DNA of 64,000 bases from Roseovarius tolerans (lineage in GTDB: Bacteria > Pseudomonadota > Alphaproteobacteria > Rhodobacterales > Rhodobacteraceae): contig NZ_FOBO01000015.1 of NCBI RefSeq assembly GCF_900109855.1, positions 36,733-100,732 of the forward strand, given 5' to 3'. The notes under the pieces are model-generated. The model was not told the origin of the DNA, did not search any database, and saw nothing but the letters and a program-made list of their open reading frames with translations. Positions 42,970 to 55,322 of the stretch are shown here, in pieces. The translations under genes and the position numbers were made by a program. Numbering within the stretch: the stretch's first letter is position 1; each line of letters opens with the position of its first letter.

Positions 42970-44364
42970 ATGGCCACTCAGAAACTCTATGCCGGGGCCA
43001 AGCTGCGCGAGACGCGGCAACGGCTCAACCTCACGCAAAAGGACTTCGCGGCCAAGCTTGGCGTGTCCCTGCCCTATCTCAACCAGATGGAGAACAACAA
43101 CCGCCCGGTCTCGACCACGGTGGTTCTGGCGCTGGCGCAGGAATTCGGCTTTGACGTCACCGAACTCAGCACCGGTGATGCCGAACGGCTGGTCAGCGAC
43201 ATGCGCGAGGCGCTGGCCGATCCGGTGTTTGGCGATCCACCCCCGCTGGCCGATCTGCGGCTCACTGCCTCGAATGCCCCGGCGCTGGCGCGCGCGTTTC
43301 TCGAACTACACAGCGCCTATCGCCAGACCCATGAGCGGCTGGCCTCGCTCGACGAGGCCCTGGGGCGCGAGGATGCGCGCGGCCAGACCAGCGCCTGGGA
43401 CGAGGTGCGCGATTTCTTTCACTATTGCGACAACTATATCGACGCGGTCGATCATGCCGCCGAACGCTTTGCCGAGGGGGGGGCGCGCGCCGAGATCGAC
43501 ACAGTGGCCCTGCGCCGCCTCAAGGAGATCGGCGTCACGGTGACCGAGGCGGATACCCCCACCCTGCGCCATTACGACCGGTCCACCGGGCTGCTGACGC
43601 TCTCGACCCGCGCCGCCCCCGAGACCCGGCGCTTTCAGCTTTTGCTGCAACTCGCACTTCTGACGCAAGATCAACTGCTGGAGGCAACGCTCGATTTCGC
43701 CCGATTTCAGTCCGAGGGCGCGCGGGCTATCGCCAAGATCGGCCTCGCCAATTATTTCGCCGGGGCGGCGCTCATGCCCTACGGGCGGTTTCTGGCAGCA
43801 GCACAGGAGGTGCGCCACGATCTGGAGATCCTCGCCATGCGGTTTGGCGCGTCGGTCGAGCAGGTCTGTCACCGCCTCTCGACCCTGCAACGCCCCGGGG
43901 CCAAGGGCATCCCGTTTTTCTTTGTCCGGGTCGATCAGGCGGGCACGATCACCAAGCGCCATTCCGCCACGCGGCTGCAATTTGCGCGCTTCGGCGGGGC
44001 CTGCCCCTTGTGGAATGTGCATCGCGCGTTCGAGACGCCGGGCCGCTTTCTGCGGCAACTGGCCGAGACGCCGGACGGGGTGCGCTATATCAGCCTTGCC
44101 TGCGATGTCAGCAAACCGGGGGGCAGTTTCGGAGCACCGGTGCGCCGGTTTGCCATAGCTTTAGGGTGCGAGGTCAAGCATGCGGGCGATCTGGTCTATG
44201 CCGACGACCTCGACGTGACCAATGCCCGCGCGTTCGAGCCCATCGGGATTTCCTGTCGCATCTGCGAGCGCACGGAGTGTCACCAACGCTCAGTGCCCCC
44301 CTTGGAACGACGGCTTCAGGTCACGCCGGACGAGCGCGGGGTGCTGCCCTACCGCGTCGGTTAG
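42970..44364 (+). CDS. Short-chain fatty acyl-CoA regulator (ScfR/RamB family)
   Basis: A 464-residue regulator with an N-terminal XRE helix-turn-helix (about residues 8-66: AKLRETRQRLNLTQKDFAAK, PYLNQMENNNRP). An IrrE-like peptidase-fold segment is in the middle, and the C-terminal domain has conserved CRICERTECHQRSVPP. The architecture is that of the ScfR family (PccR, IbcR, RamB), which sense short-chain acyl-CoAs and control propionyl-CoA or isocitrate lyase genes. The target here is not visible; a TTTGCAAA palindrome lies upstream. Its 3' end overlaps the convergent gspF remnant by 4 bp. Confidence 0.85.
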   Translation: MATQKLYAGAKLRETRQRLNLTQKDFAAKLGVSLPYLNQMENNNRPVSTTVVLALAQEFGFDVTELSTGDAERLVSDMREALADPVFGDPPPLADLRLTASNAPALARAFLELHSAYRQTHERLASLDEALGREDARGQTSAWDEVRDFFHYCDNYIDAVDHAAERFAEGGARAEIDTVALRRLKEIGVTVTEADTPTLRHYDRSTGLLTLSTRAAPETRRFQLLLQLALLTQDQLLEATLDFARFQSEGARAIAKIGLANYFAGAALMPYGRFLAAAQEVRHDLEILAMRFGASVEQVCHRLSTLQRPGAKGIPFFFVRVDQAGTITKRHSATRLQFARFGGACPLWNVHRAFETPGRFLRQLAETPDGVRYISLACDVSKPGGSFGAPVRRFAIALGCEVKHAGDLVYADDLDVTNARAFEPIGISCRICERTECHQRSVPPLERRLQVTPDERGVLPYRVG

Positions 44365-45175
44365 CCGACCGAGGCTTGCAGATCGAAGATCGGCAACAGG
44401 ATCGCCAGCACAAGTCCGCCCACGACCATCATCAGGAGCGGGTCAATGAGCGCCGACACGCGCTTGCGCTCATTGGTGAGCCATGTCTCGACCAGCACCG
44501 CCGCGCGTTCGGTCATCCGACCAAGACGCGCGGATTTCTCACCTGCATCAACGAGTTGGCGACAGACAGGGGGAATTAGGCTCATCCGCACCAGCCCCTG
44601 ACTCAGGCTTTCGCCCGAGCGCACGGCCTCTGCGAGATCGAGCGCCTCGTCGCGAAACCGGCGGATGACCAGCACGTCGCTTGCAGAGGTGACGGCATCG
44701 ACCACGGTCTGACAGCTGGAAATGACCAGCGCCAGCGTGCGCAGGTATTGCGCCGCCGCCGACAGTCGCAAGAGCCGCCCGATCACCGGCAGGCGCAGGG
44801 CCATGCCGTGCCAGCGGTCGCGCACTGCGGGCACGCGCAATGCGAAGATCAGGCCGAAAATGCTACCCGCAACGCCGACGCCAAGCGCGATCCGATGCGC
44901 CTGCACCCAATCGCTCACCCCCATGACGAACTGCGTGAGGGGCGGCAATTCGCGCCCGTCACCGCGAACATCGCGGCGATCTCGGGGGCGACATTGACCA
45001 TCAGGATGCCGCAGACCAGCAGCGACACGGCGGCCACGAAAGCGGGATAAATCAACGCCGTGGCCAGTTGCGCGCGGTCCGTGCCGACGCTTTCGAGATA
45101 ATCCGCCAGCCCCTCAAAGACCCCCGCCATAGCCGAGCCCCACAGCCGCGATCAGCAGCAAGACACCCTGACCGC
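44361..45175 (-). pseudogene. Remnant of a type II secretion system F protein (gspF)
   Basis: The C-terminal two thirds of a GspF/PilC-type inner-membrane protein in two frames. Frame A (45130 to about 44955) gives AGVFEGLADYLESVGTDRAQ; frame B (about 44950 to 44361) gives LPPLTQFVMGVSDWV and ends FDLQASVG. The junction reads GTGACGGGCGCGAATTG, where restoring one C after GGGC would join the frames as VTGRELPPLT. The N-terminal part is missing and translation upstream of 45130 is broken again. No other secretion genes are near. Confidence 0.85.
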
Positions 45176-45339
45176 GCATCACCTCAGCCCCGCATCTCGG
45201 GGCGCGGGCCGGACCGGCCCGGCAGTCGCACGGGAAACCGCATCGGGCATGTGTTCAGCTGTCTCATCTGACGGGTCATTCAAATCAACGTGGATCAACG
45301 CCCAGAGCATAGACCAGAGCGGCGGGGCACGGCAACTCT

Positions 45340-46233
45340 CTAGAACGCGTCCGGCAACGGTGCCACGCTCAGCGGAAGGCGCCATGTGGCGGGATCGGTG
45401 CGTTCCCCCTCGGGCCGCGCGAGCAGGACCTGCGCGTGGAAATGCCCGGTGGTCTCGGTCCCGTCTGTTTGGTGCCCTGCGGCCTGCGCGTTCGCGATGG
45501 CGCGCGCCTGCTCCTCGGTGCTCTCGAAGCGGCGATGCACGAAGGGCGGCAGCGGCAGAACCTCCTGTACCATGCCATGCGCGCGCAGCACCTCTGCCGC
45601 CGCCGCGCGCTCATTGCCGCGAATGGGCGAGGTCATCAGCCACGGCTTGACCGGTCCACAGGCCGCCAGCATGCGATCGAGCGCGCGCGGCATGAGCTGC
45701 GCGACCGAGCCGCATTCGACGATCAGGTCCGCTTGCGACAACTCAAGCGCGAGTGCGCCTGACGGATCATTGGTCTCCAGATCCTCGGCAAAGGCCGCCT
45801 CGAACAGCCCAACCTGCGCGCCATAGGCCACCGCATTGGGCATCACGTCGAGCCCGGCAAAGCGAATCGTCCCATCCCGCCAGCGCCGCTCTGCCAGCCA
45901 GTTACGATCCCAATCCATCACCTGCTGCGGCGTCGCGGCCTCGAACTGCGGCGCGCGGTAGCGGCGTAGCACCTCCTCCAGCGTCACGTCATGGCCCATC
46001 AGCAGGCTGACAATCCCGTAACTGCTTGCGAAATCGAACACCCTCGGCGCATCTATCCCACGCAGGCGCATCACCTCATCCAGCCCCGCGCGGAACGCCG
46101 CCACCGCATGATGCTGATTGCGATAGCCCAGCGCATCCATCATCCGGAAATAGGCTCGGCAATCGGGCTGATCGTAGGTTTCATCAAAAATCGTGACGAA
46201 ATCGGTGGTCGGCGTCTCTTTGGGCGGGGTCAT
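45340..46233 (-). CDS. Hypothetical protein, methyltransferase-like
   Basis: A 297-residue soluble protein starting MTPPKETPTTDFVTIFDETY. The segment APRVFDFASSYGIVSLLMGH (about residues 65-84) has the look of a class I SAM-dependent methyltransferase motif I, and the central DLIVECGSVAQLMPRALDRM could be a later strand. I do not recognise a specific family; substrate unknown. It lies divergent from a DMT transporter, 252 bp apart. Confidence 0.6.
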   Translation of the reverse strand: MTPPKETPTTDFVTIFDETYDQPDCRAYFRMMDALGYRNQHHAVAAFRAGLDEVMRLRGIDAPRVFDFASSYGIVSLLMGHDVTLEEVLRRYRAPQFEAATPQQVMDWDRNWLAERRWRDGTIRFAGLDVMPNAVAYGAQVGLFEAAFAEDLETNDPSGALALELSQADLIVECGSVAQLMPRALDRMLAACGPVKPWLMTSPIRGNERAAAAEVLRAHGMVQEVLPLPPFVHRRFESTEEQARAIANAQAAGHQTDGTETTGHFHAQVLLARPEGERTDPATWRLPLSVAPLPDAF

Positions 46234-46485
46234 CGGCGTGGCATCTCTCTGGCTTCGGCGCGGGCGGCACCGGGGCCAACGTTGCCCCGCAACGGGCATT
46301 TTACAAGAGCAATCACGCAGGCCCTCACGCGGGCGCACGCAACCGTGAGACGAGAGCGCGCGCCGGTAACAATATTACGCGCCGCTTTCCGCAACGTGAA
46401 CCGGCGTGTGGCCACATGGCTTGCGCAAATCACTGATTGGGCGCACGCTGACCTCAGCCAAACCATTTTCATCAGGATGGCAGCG

Positions 46486-47532
46486 ATGAGCCAGAGTTCC
46501 TCCCAGACCATGCCCGACAACTCCCGCGTTCTGATGGGGGCGGGCCTCGCGTGGCTGGCGGTGTTCATCTTCGCCGCTGGCAATTCCATCGTGTCGCTGC
46601 TCGTGGAAATCGGCATGCAGAACCAGGTGATGGGGCGCAATGTCATCACCTATTGCAACCTGCTCTTCGTCGGCTCGCTGATGTCGCTGGTGCCGATGAG
46701 CTTCATGTTTTGGCGCGAATGGACGATGGAGAACCTGCGCAAGCTGACGCGCAAACACTGGATGATCCTGACGCTCTCGGCCTTTTTGTCCTCGGCGCTG
46801 ACGCCGGGGCTGTTCTTTTATGCGCTGGAGAAGACCACCGTGACCAATGTCGTCCTGATGGGCCGGATCGAGCCGCCGCTCTTTCTGCTCGCGACCTGGC
46901 TGTTCCTGCGCGAGGAATTCGAGCCCTGGGCCTTCGTTGCCGGTCTGGTGGCGCTCTGCGGCGCGGTCCTGATGCTGTGGCTCAACGGCGGTGGTGCGTT
47001 CGAGCTGGGCAAGGGCGAATTCGGCACGCTGCTGGCGACGCTTTCGTATATCGCCTCGACGCTGGTGGCGCGCACTGGGTTGCGCGGCATCCCTCTGGGG
47101 ATCTACGCGATCTACCGCACCCTGGTGGGCACCATCTTTTACTTCTTCCTCGCGATCTACCTGTTCGGGCCGGACCATTTCCAGGATGTGTTCCACCCGC
47201 TGGTCTGGGAATATGTCTGGATCTACGCGCTGATCGTAGTGATCGGCGGGCAGTTCGCCTGGGCGCTCGGGCTGAAATACGCGCGCTCCGGCGATGTCTC
47301 GCTGGCCACCTCGTTCTCGCCGCTGGCCGCGATCCTGATCGCCATGGTGCTCCTTGGTGAGGACCCCGGCCCCGGCCTACTGCCCGGCGGCGCGATCATC
47401 CTGCTGGCCATTGGGATCGGGCAATACGGGCGTCTGCGCTCACGCCGTGCGCGCGAGGATTGCCCGAGCGTGGCCGCAGCGCGCGCACGTGCGATGGAGC
47501 ATGAGGGCGAGGTGAATTTCAAGGGCGCGTGA
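46486..47532 (+). CDS. EamA/DMT-family transporter
   Basis: A 348-residue membrane protein with two EamA repeats (about residues 15-155 and 175-310) and a hydrophilic tail. Repeat ends read IEPPLFLLATWLFLREEFEP and SFSPLAAILIAMVLLGEDPG. The start is taken at 46486, with AGGA 8 nt before; an in-frame ATG at 46477 is possible. Substrate unknown. Confidence 0.85.
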   Translation: MSQSSSQTMPDNSRVLMGAGLAWLAVFIFAAGNSIVSLLVEIGMQNQVMGRNVITYCNLLFVGSLMSLVPMSFMFWREWTMENLRKLTRKHWMILTLSAFLSSALTPGLFFYALEKTTVTNVVLMGRIEPPLFLLATWLFLREEFEPWAFVAGLVALCGAVLMLWLNGGGAFELGKGEFGTLLATLSYIASTLVARTGLRGIPLGIYAIYRTLVGTIFYFFLAIYLFGPDHFQDVFHPLVWEYVWIYALIVVIGGQFAWALGLKYARSGDVSLATSFSPLAAILIAMVLLGEDPGPGLLPGGAIILLAIGIGQYGRLRSRRAREDCPSVAAARARAMEHEGEVNFKGA

Positions 47533-47546
47533 GACACGCAATACAA

Positions 47547-47578
47547 TGTCATCCTCGGGCTTGACCCGAGCATGACGG
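47547..47578. repeat. Dispersed palindromic element (GTCATCCTCGG family), inside a gene end
   Basis: TGTCATCCTCGGGCTTGACC then CGAGCATGACGG, same family as at 22641, 50280 and 53253. It provides the last codons and the stop (47549-47551) of the leftward glycosyltransferase gene. Confidence 0.75.
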
Positions 47579-48700
47579 CTCCTGCGCTACGTCACCCTCG
47601 ACGCGGAACACCTCGCGCAGGGCAACCTGCGCCGACCCGTCCAGCCGTTCCAATGCCGCGCGCTTGATCTCTGCCCCTTCGGCAATGTCGACGGAGATAT
47701 CGCCAACGGTCTCCCCCGCGCCCGGCATCCGCCACAGCTCCACCGGCAAGGCCGTGGCGTGGCGCGTCGCGCAGGACCGGGCCGCCGTCAGGGCCGCCCC
47801 CTCCCCGGCAATCACCGTCAGCCGCGCCGCATGCGCGGAGGGTGCCACCCCGGACAGATCGTCCAGCGCTACGATCCGCGCCGTGGGAAAAGGCGCGACC
47901 GCCTCCGACAGCACGTCCAGTCCCGGCCCTTCGCCCAAGGCAAACGTCACCCGCGCCCCCGACATGAGCTTGCGCGCCGCGTGGCCAAGCGCCGTGCGAA
48001 GGACCGTCTCGGGCCGCTCGGTCACCACGATCACCTCGCCCAGCAGATCAAGCGGCTGGCGCGACAGGAAGAACGCCATGATCTGCTCGGCCATGCCGTT
48101 GTAATGGCTCACATCTCGCGCATCATGGACGATCCGCCCGATATCGACCTCGGCCACCTCGGCTCCGGCCGCATGGACGCGCAGCATCACGTCGAGATCC
48201 ACGGCATAATCGCCGACCAATTCGCCATGCGCGATGCGCGACTTGTCAAAGAGGTAGATGCCGGTATTGGGCGCGCGCAGGCGCCCCAGCCCCGGAAACA
48301 TGCCCGCCAGCGCCGGGCGTACCAGCAGGCGGGTCATCGGCATGTTGTCCTTCGGGTCGTTCCACGCGCCCTTGATCAGCCCCACGCCGGGCGCGCGCGC
48401 CCGGATCATGTTGGAAAAAAGCCCCGTGTCGAACTTGTCGAGATCGGCATCGACCTTCATCACCCAGTCGTGCCGCGCCGCGCCGATGCCGGTGCGCACC
48501 GCGTGGCCCATTCCGGGGCGTGTCTCGGTCACCACCTGCGCGCCCGCGCCAGCCGCCTCGGCGGCAGTGGCATCGGTCGAGGCATTGTCGATCACCACCA
48601 CCTCGGCGATCCCGGCCATGTCGCGCAACACCCGGACCACGCGCGCGATGGTCTGCGCCTCGTTGCGGGCGGGCACGATGACGGAAATCAGGTCTGGCAT
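47549..48700 (-). CDS. Glycosyltransferase family 2 protein
   Basis: A 383-residue GT-A type glycosyltransferase. N-terminal SVIVPARNEAQTIARVVRVL (residues 5-24), then VVVIDNASTDATAAEA and the metal-binding DADLDKFD (DxD, near residue 84). The last ten or so residues are encoded by a dispersed palindromic repeat, so the natural C-terminus was probably replaced or extended. The acceptor is unknown. No polysaccharide cluster is nearby. Confidence 0.85.
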   Translation of the reverse strand: MPDLISVIVPARNEAQTIARVVRVLRDMAGIAEVVVIDNASTDATAAEAAGAGAQVVTETRPGMGHAVRTGIGAARHDWVMKVDADLDKFDTGLFSNMIRARAPGVGLIKGAWNDPKDNMPMTRLLVRPALAGMFPGLGRLRAPNTGIYLFDKSRIAHGELVGDYAVDLDVMLRVHAAGAEVAEVDIGRIVHDARDVSHYNGMAEQIMAFFLSRQPLDLLGEVIVVTERPETVLRTALGHAARKLMSGARVTFALGEGPGLDVLSEAVAPFPTARIVALDDLSGVAPSAHAARLTVIAGEGAALTAARSCATRHATALPVELWRMPGAGETVGDISVDIAEGAEIKRAALERLDGSAQVALREVFRVEGDVAQEPSCSGQARG

Positions 48701-48768
48701 GGGCACTCCTGCGCGCGGTGTCGCATGACTGTAGGCGCAGCGTCAGGGCTGCACAACGGGGTGCCGGA

Positions 48769-50256
48769 TCAAAACGCCAGCGTCGCCTCGACCGCGCGTT
48801 TCCACGCGTCGGTTTTCACCTTGCGCTCCGCCGGGTCCATCCGCGGCAGAAATTGCCGCTCCAGCGCCCATGTCTCGGCGAATTCGGCCTGCCCGGGATA
48901 AAGCCCGATCTGCATCCCCGCCAGCCACGCCGCCCCGAGCGCCGTGGTCTCCAGAACCTCGGGCCGGTCCACGGGTGCGTCGATGATATCCGACAGGAAT
49001 TGCATCGCCCAATCGCTCGCGCTCATGCCGCCGTCTACACGAAGCACCGCATCCGCTCCATGCCCGGCCCAGTCGTCGCGCATCGCCTGCAAGAGATCGC
49101 GGGTCTGGAAGCCCACACTTTCAAGCGCCGCGCGCGCAAATTCCTCGGGTCGCGAATTGCGCGTCAGGCCAAAGATCGCTCCCCGGCACTCCGGCCGCCA
49201 ATAGGGCGCACCAAGGCCGGTGAAGGCGGGCACAAGCACCACGTTCTGATTGGGATCGGCCTTTTCGGCCAGGGGCTGCGTCTCGCTCGCATGACGGATC
49301 ATCTTGAGCCCGTCGCGCAGCCATTGCACCACCGCCCCCGCGACGAAGATCGAACCCTCCAGCGCATAGGTCGGCTGACCATCCAGCTGATAGGCAATCG
49401 TGGTCAGCAGGCGGTTTTTCGACACCACCGGCGTCGTACCGGTATTCAAGAGCGCGAAACATCCCGTGCCATAGGTCGATTTCAGCATGCCCGGCTGAAA
49501 ACACGCCTGCCCCACGGTCGCCGCCTGCTGATCGCCCGCGACGCCGCGAATGGGAATTTCGCGACCGAAGAGATCGGCGCGCGCGTGACCGTAATCATCG
49601 GCGCTGTCGCGCACCTCCGGCAGCATCTGCATGGGGATGCCGAGCAGGTCGCAGATCGTCTCGCTCCAGCGTCCCTTGCGGATATCGTAAAGCAGCGTGC
49701 GCGCGGCATTGGTGGCGTCGGTGGCATGCACGCGGCCGCCGGTCAGCTTCCAGATCAGGAACGAGTCAACCGTGCCAAACAGCAGATCACCCGCCGCCGC
49801 CTTGTCGCGCGCACCCTCGACGTTCTCCAGTATCCAGCGCAGTTTCGTGCCCGAGAAATACGGATCGAGCAACAGCCCTGTGCGCTCGGTCACCATCGGC
49901 TCGTGCCCCGCCTCGCGCAGTTGCGCGCAGTAGTCGGCGGTGCGCCGATCCTGCCAGACGATGGCGCGGTGAATGGCCTGTCCGGTGTGGCGGTCCCAGA
50001 CCACCGTGGTTTCGCGTTGATTGGTGATGCCGATGGCGGCGACATCGGCGATATTCAGCCCCGCCTTTTCGATCACCGCGCGGCAGGTGCCCGCCGTGGT
50101 CGACCACAGATCGCTCGCCTCATGCTCAACCCAGCCCGATTGCGGGAAATGCTGGTCGAATTCTTCCTGAGCCACGGCCCTGATCCGCATCTGCGCGTCG
50201 AACAGGATCGCGCGACTCGACGTGGTGCCCTGGTCGATGGCGAGGACATGGGTCAT
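48769..50256 (-). CDS. glpK: Glycerol kinase
   Basis: A 495-residue FGGY-family kinase that phosphorylates glycerol to glycerol-3-phosphate. The N-terminal [28 protein letters not shown], and the C-terminal [19 protein letters not shown] are the family signatures. It is the last gene of the glycerol operon, 94 bp after glpV, with a stable hairpin and a palindromic repeat in between. The ATG at 50256 has no clear ribosome binding site. Confidence 0.96.
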   Translation of the reverse strand: MTHVLAIDQGTTSSRAILFDAQMRIRAVAQEEFDQHFPQSGWVEHEASDLWSTTAGTCRAVIEKAGLNIADVAAIGITNQRETTVVWDRHTGQAIHRAIVWQDRRTADYCAQLREAGHEPMVTERTGLLLDPYFSGTKLRWILENVEGARDKAAAGDLLFGTVDSFLIWKLTGGRVHATDATNAARTLLYDIRKGRWSETICDLLGIPMQMLPEVRDSADDYGHARADLFGREIPIRGVAGDQQAATVGQACFQPGMLKSTYGTGCFALLNTGTTPVVSKNRLLTTIAYQLDGQPTYALEGSIFVAGAVVQWLRDGLKMIRHASETQPLAEKADPNQNVVLVPAFTGLGAPYWRPECRGAIFGLTRNSRPEEFARAALESVGFQTRDLLQAMRDDWAGHGADAVLRVDGGMSASDWAMQFLSDIIDAPVDRPEVLETTALGAAWLAGMQIGLYPGQAEFAETWALERQFLPRMDPAERKVKTDAWKRAVEATLAF

Positions 50257-50279
50257 GGGGTAATCCGTATGTTAAAGCG

Positions 50280-50310
50280 GTCATCCTCGGGCTTGACCCG
50301 AGGATGACGG
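50280..50310. repeat. Dispersed palindromic element (GTCATCCTCGG family)
   Basis: GTCATCCTCGGGCTTGACCC then GAGGATGACGG, a 13-bp imperfect palindrome in the glpV-glpK gap. Confidence 0.75.
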
Positions 50311-50316
50311 AAGGTA

Positions 50317-50341
50317 CCGGGGCGCGCAGCACGCGCCCCGG
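50317..50341 (-). terminator. GC-rich hairpin after glpV
   Basis: CCGGGGCGCG-N5-CGCGCCCCGG, perfect 10-bp stem starting 9 bp past the glpV stop. Without a T-tract it may be a partial terminator or a 3' stabiliser that raises binding-protein mRNA relative to glpK. Confidence 0.6.
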
Positions 50342-50350
50342 TTAAATCGC

Positions 50351-52069
<1,719 letters not shown>

Positions 52070-52113
52070 TGATTTTCCTCCCTATCAGAACTCTTGAAGT
52101 GGATGATGCCTGT

Positions 52114-52386
52114 CTAGACCCAGCGGAACACCGCCGCAGCATAGATCAGGCAGACGATCAGCGCATAGGGTTGGTTCGCGCCGACAAGTCCGAGCCAGGC
52201 CAGATTGATGAAGGCCGAGCCCAGAAGCGTGATGAAGAGACGATCGCCCCGCGTCGTCTCGATCCTGAGTATCCCCACACGCGGGGTCTCGGGGAATTTG
52301 AGGGCGAGCACCGTGAAGGTGATCAGCAGCCCCGCGATCGTCAGGAAAAAGATCGCCGTGGGCCATGTCCAAGCCATCCAAGCCAT
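52114..52386 (-). CDS. glpU: GlpU, small membrane protein of the glycerol transporter (DUF2160)
   Basis: A 90-residue protein with two transmembrane helices (MAWMAWTWPTAIFFLTIAGL and the C-terminal NQPYALIVCLIYAAAVFRWV). It corresponds to the DUF2160 gene found between the permease and binding-protein genes in rhizobial glycerol operons. Role unclear. Start at 52386, 13 bp after the glpQ stop. Confidence 0.85.
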   Translation of the reverse strand: MAWMAWTWPTAIFFLTIAGLLITFTVLALKFPETPRVGILRIETTRGDRLFITLLGSAFINLAWLGLVGANQPYALIVCLIYAAAVFRWV

Positions 52387-52399
52387 GTTCAGTCCTCCC

Positions 52400-53230
<831 letters not shown>

Positions 53231-53252
53231 CGGCTCAAGCCCTCCCGCGCCA

Positions 53253-53322
53253 TGTCATCCTCTGGCGTGACCAGAGGATCTCTTGCCCCGCAGATCCTCG
53301 GGTCGAGCCCGAGGATGACGAC
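53253..53322. repeat. Dispersed palindromic element (GTCATCCTCGG family), double form
   Basis: Two arms: GTCATCCTCTGGCGTGACCA at 53253-53272, then CAGATCCTCGGGTCGAGCCC and GAGGATGAC ending at 53320. It fills most of the glpP-glpQ gap. Confidence 0.75.
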
Positions 53323-53342
53323 TGCCTTGGCGAGACCAGACA

Positions 53343-54217
<875 letters not shown>

Positions 54218-54218
<1 letters not shown>

Positions 54219-55312
54219 CACGCGGCCTCCTCTGTCTTGGATTTGGGGGCCACGCGCCAGTCGTCGGAATAGACATTCACCGCCGCCCGGTCGAACACCA
54301 CGCGGCTCAGGTCGGCGGGCACCTCTGCGCCCTCGGGGGCGATGGCATTGACCGCCTGCCCTTCAAAATCGCAGCGGATGATCTTGTGGCGGCCCACATC
54401 CTCGACCCGCTTGAGGCGCACGGCAAGGCCGTCTTGGCCCTCGGCCATCGCCACGAATTCCGGCCGCACCCCGATCTGCACACGCCCGCCGGGCCGCCCG
54501 TAATCGGCGCCAAGCGGAATTTCCGTGCCGCCCACGATGGCGGTCGCACCTTCGACCCGCGCATCCAGAAGGTTCATCCCCGGTGACCCGATGAAATACC
54601 CCACAAAGGTATGCTCGGGCCGCTCGAACAGTTCTTCGGGCGTGCCGACCTGCACCACGCGCCCATCATGCATCACCACCACCTTGTCGGCGAAGGTCAG
54701 CGCCTCGGTCTGGTCGTGGGTGACATAGATCATCGTGTGCCCGAACTCGTGATGCAGCGCCTTCAATTGCGTGCGCAACTCCCATTTCATATGCGGGTCG
54801 ATCACCGTCAGCGGCTCGTCGAACAAGAGCGCATGCACATCCTCGCGCACCATACCCCGGCCAAGGCTGATCTTCTGCTTGGCATCCGCTGTCAGCCCGC
54901 GCGCCTTGCGGCCCAGTTCCGCCTCCATCCCGATCATCTTGGCGATGGTCTGCACCCGCTCGGCCACATAGGCCGGTTTCGCCCCGCGATTGCGCAGCGG
55001 AAAGGCCAGGTTGTCGCGGACGCTCATGGTGTCATAGACCACCGGAAACTGGAACACCTGCGCGATATTGCGCTCTGCGGTGACCTGACCCGTCACGTCC
55101 TGATCATTGAACAGGATGCGCCCCCGCGACGGGTGCAACAGCCCCGAGATGATGTTCAAGAGCGTGGACTTGCCACAGCCCGACGCTCCCAGAAGCGCAT
55201 AGGCCTCGCCATCGCCCCAGACGTGATTGAGTTCCTTGAGCGCATAATCGTCCTCGCCGCCGGGATTGGGCAGGTAGCTATGCGCCAGATTGTCGAGCGT
55301 GATCTTTGCCAT
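54218..55312 (-). CDS. glpT: Glycerol ABC transporter ATPase GlpT (atypical signature)
   Basis: A 364-residue ATPase of the MalK/UgpC type. Walker A is GASGCGKST (residues 42-50), Walker B ALLFDE (161-166), and the H-loop His199 is in YVTHDQTEAL. The ABC signature, normally LSGGQ, reads LTADA (140-144), and the D-loop is unusual (LTVIDPHMK). The C-terminal regulatory beta domain is present. With GlpS it should form a heterodimer in which only one ATP site is canonical. Confidence 0.92.
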
Positions 55313-55322
55313 TCTCTCCCCC

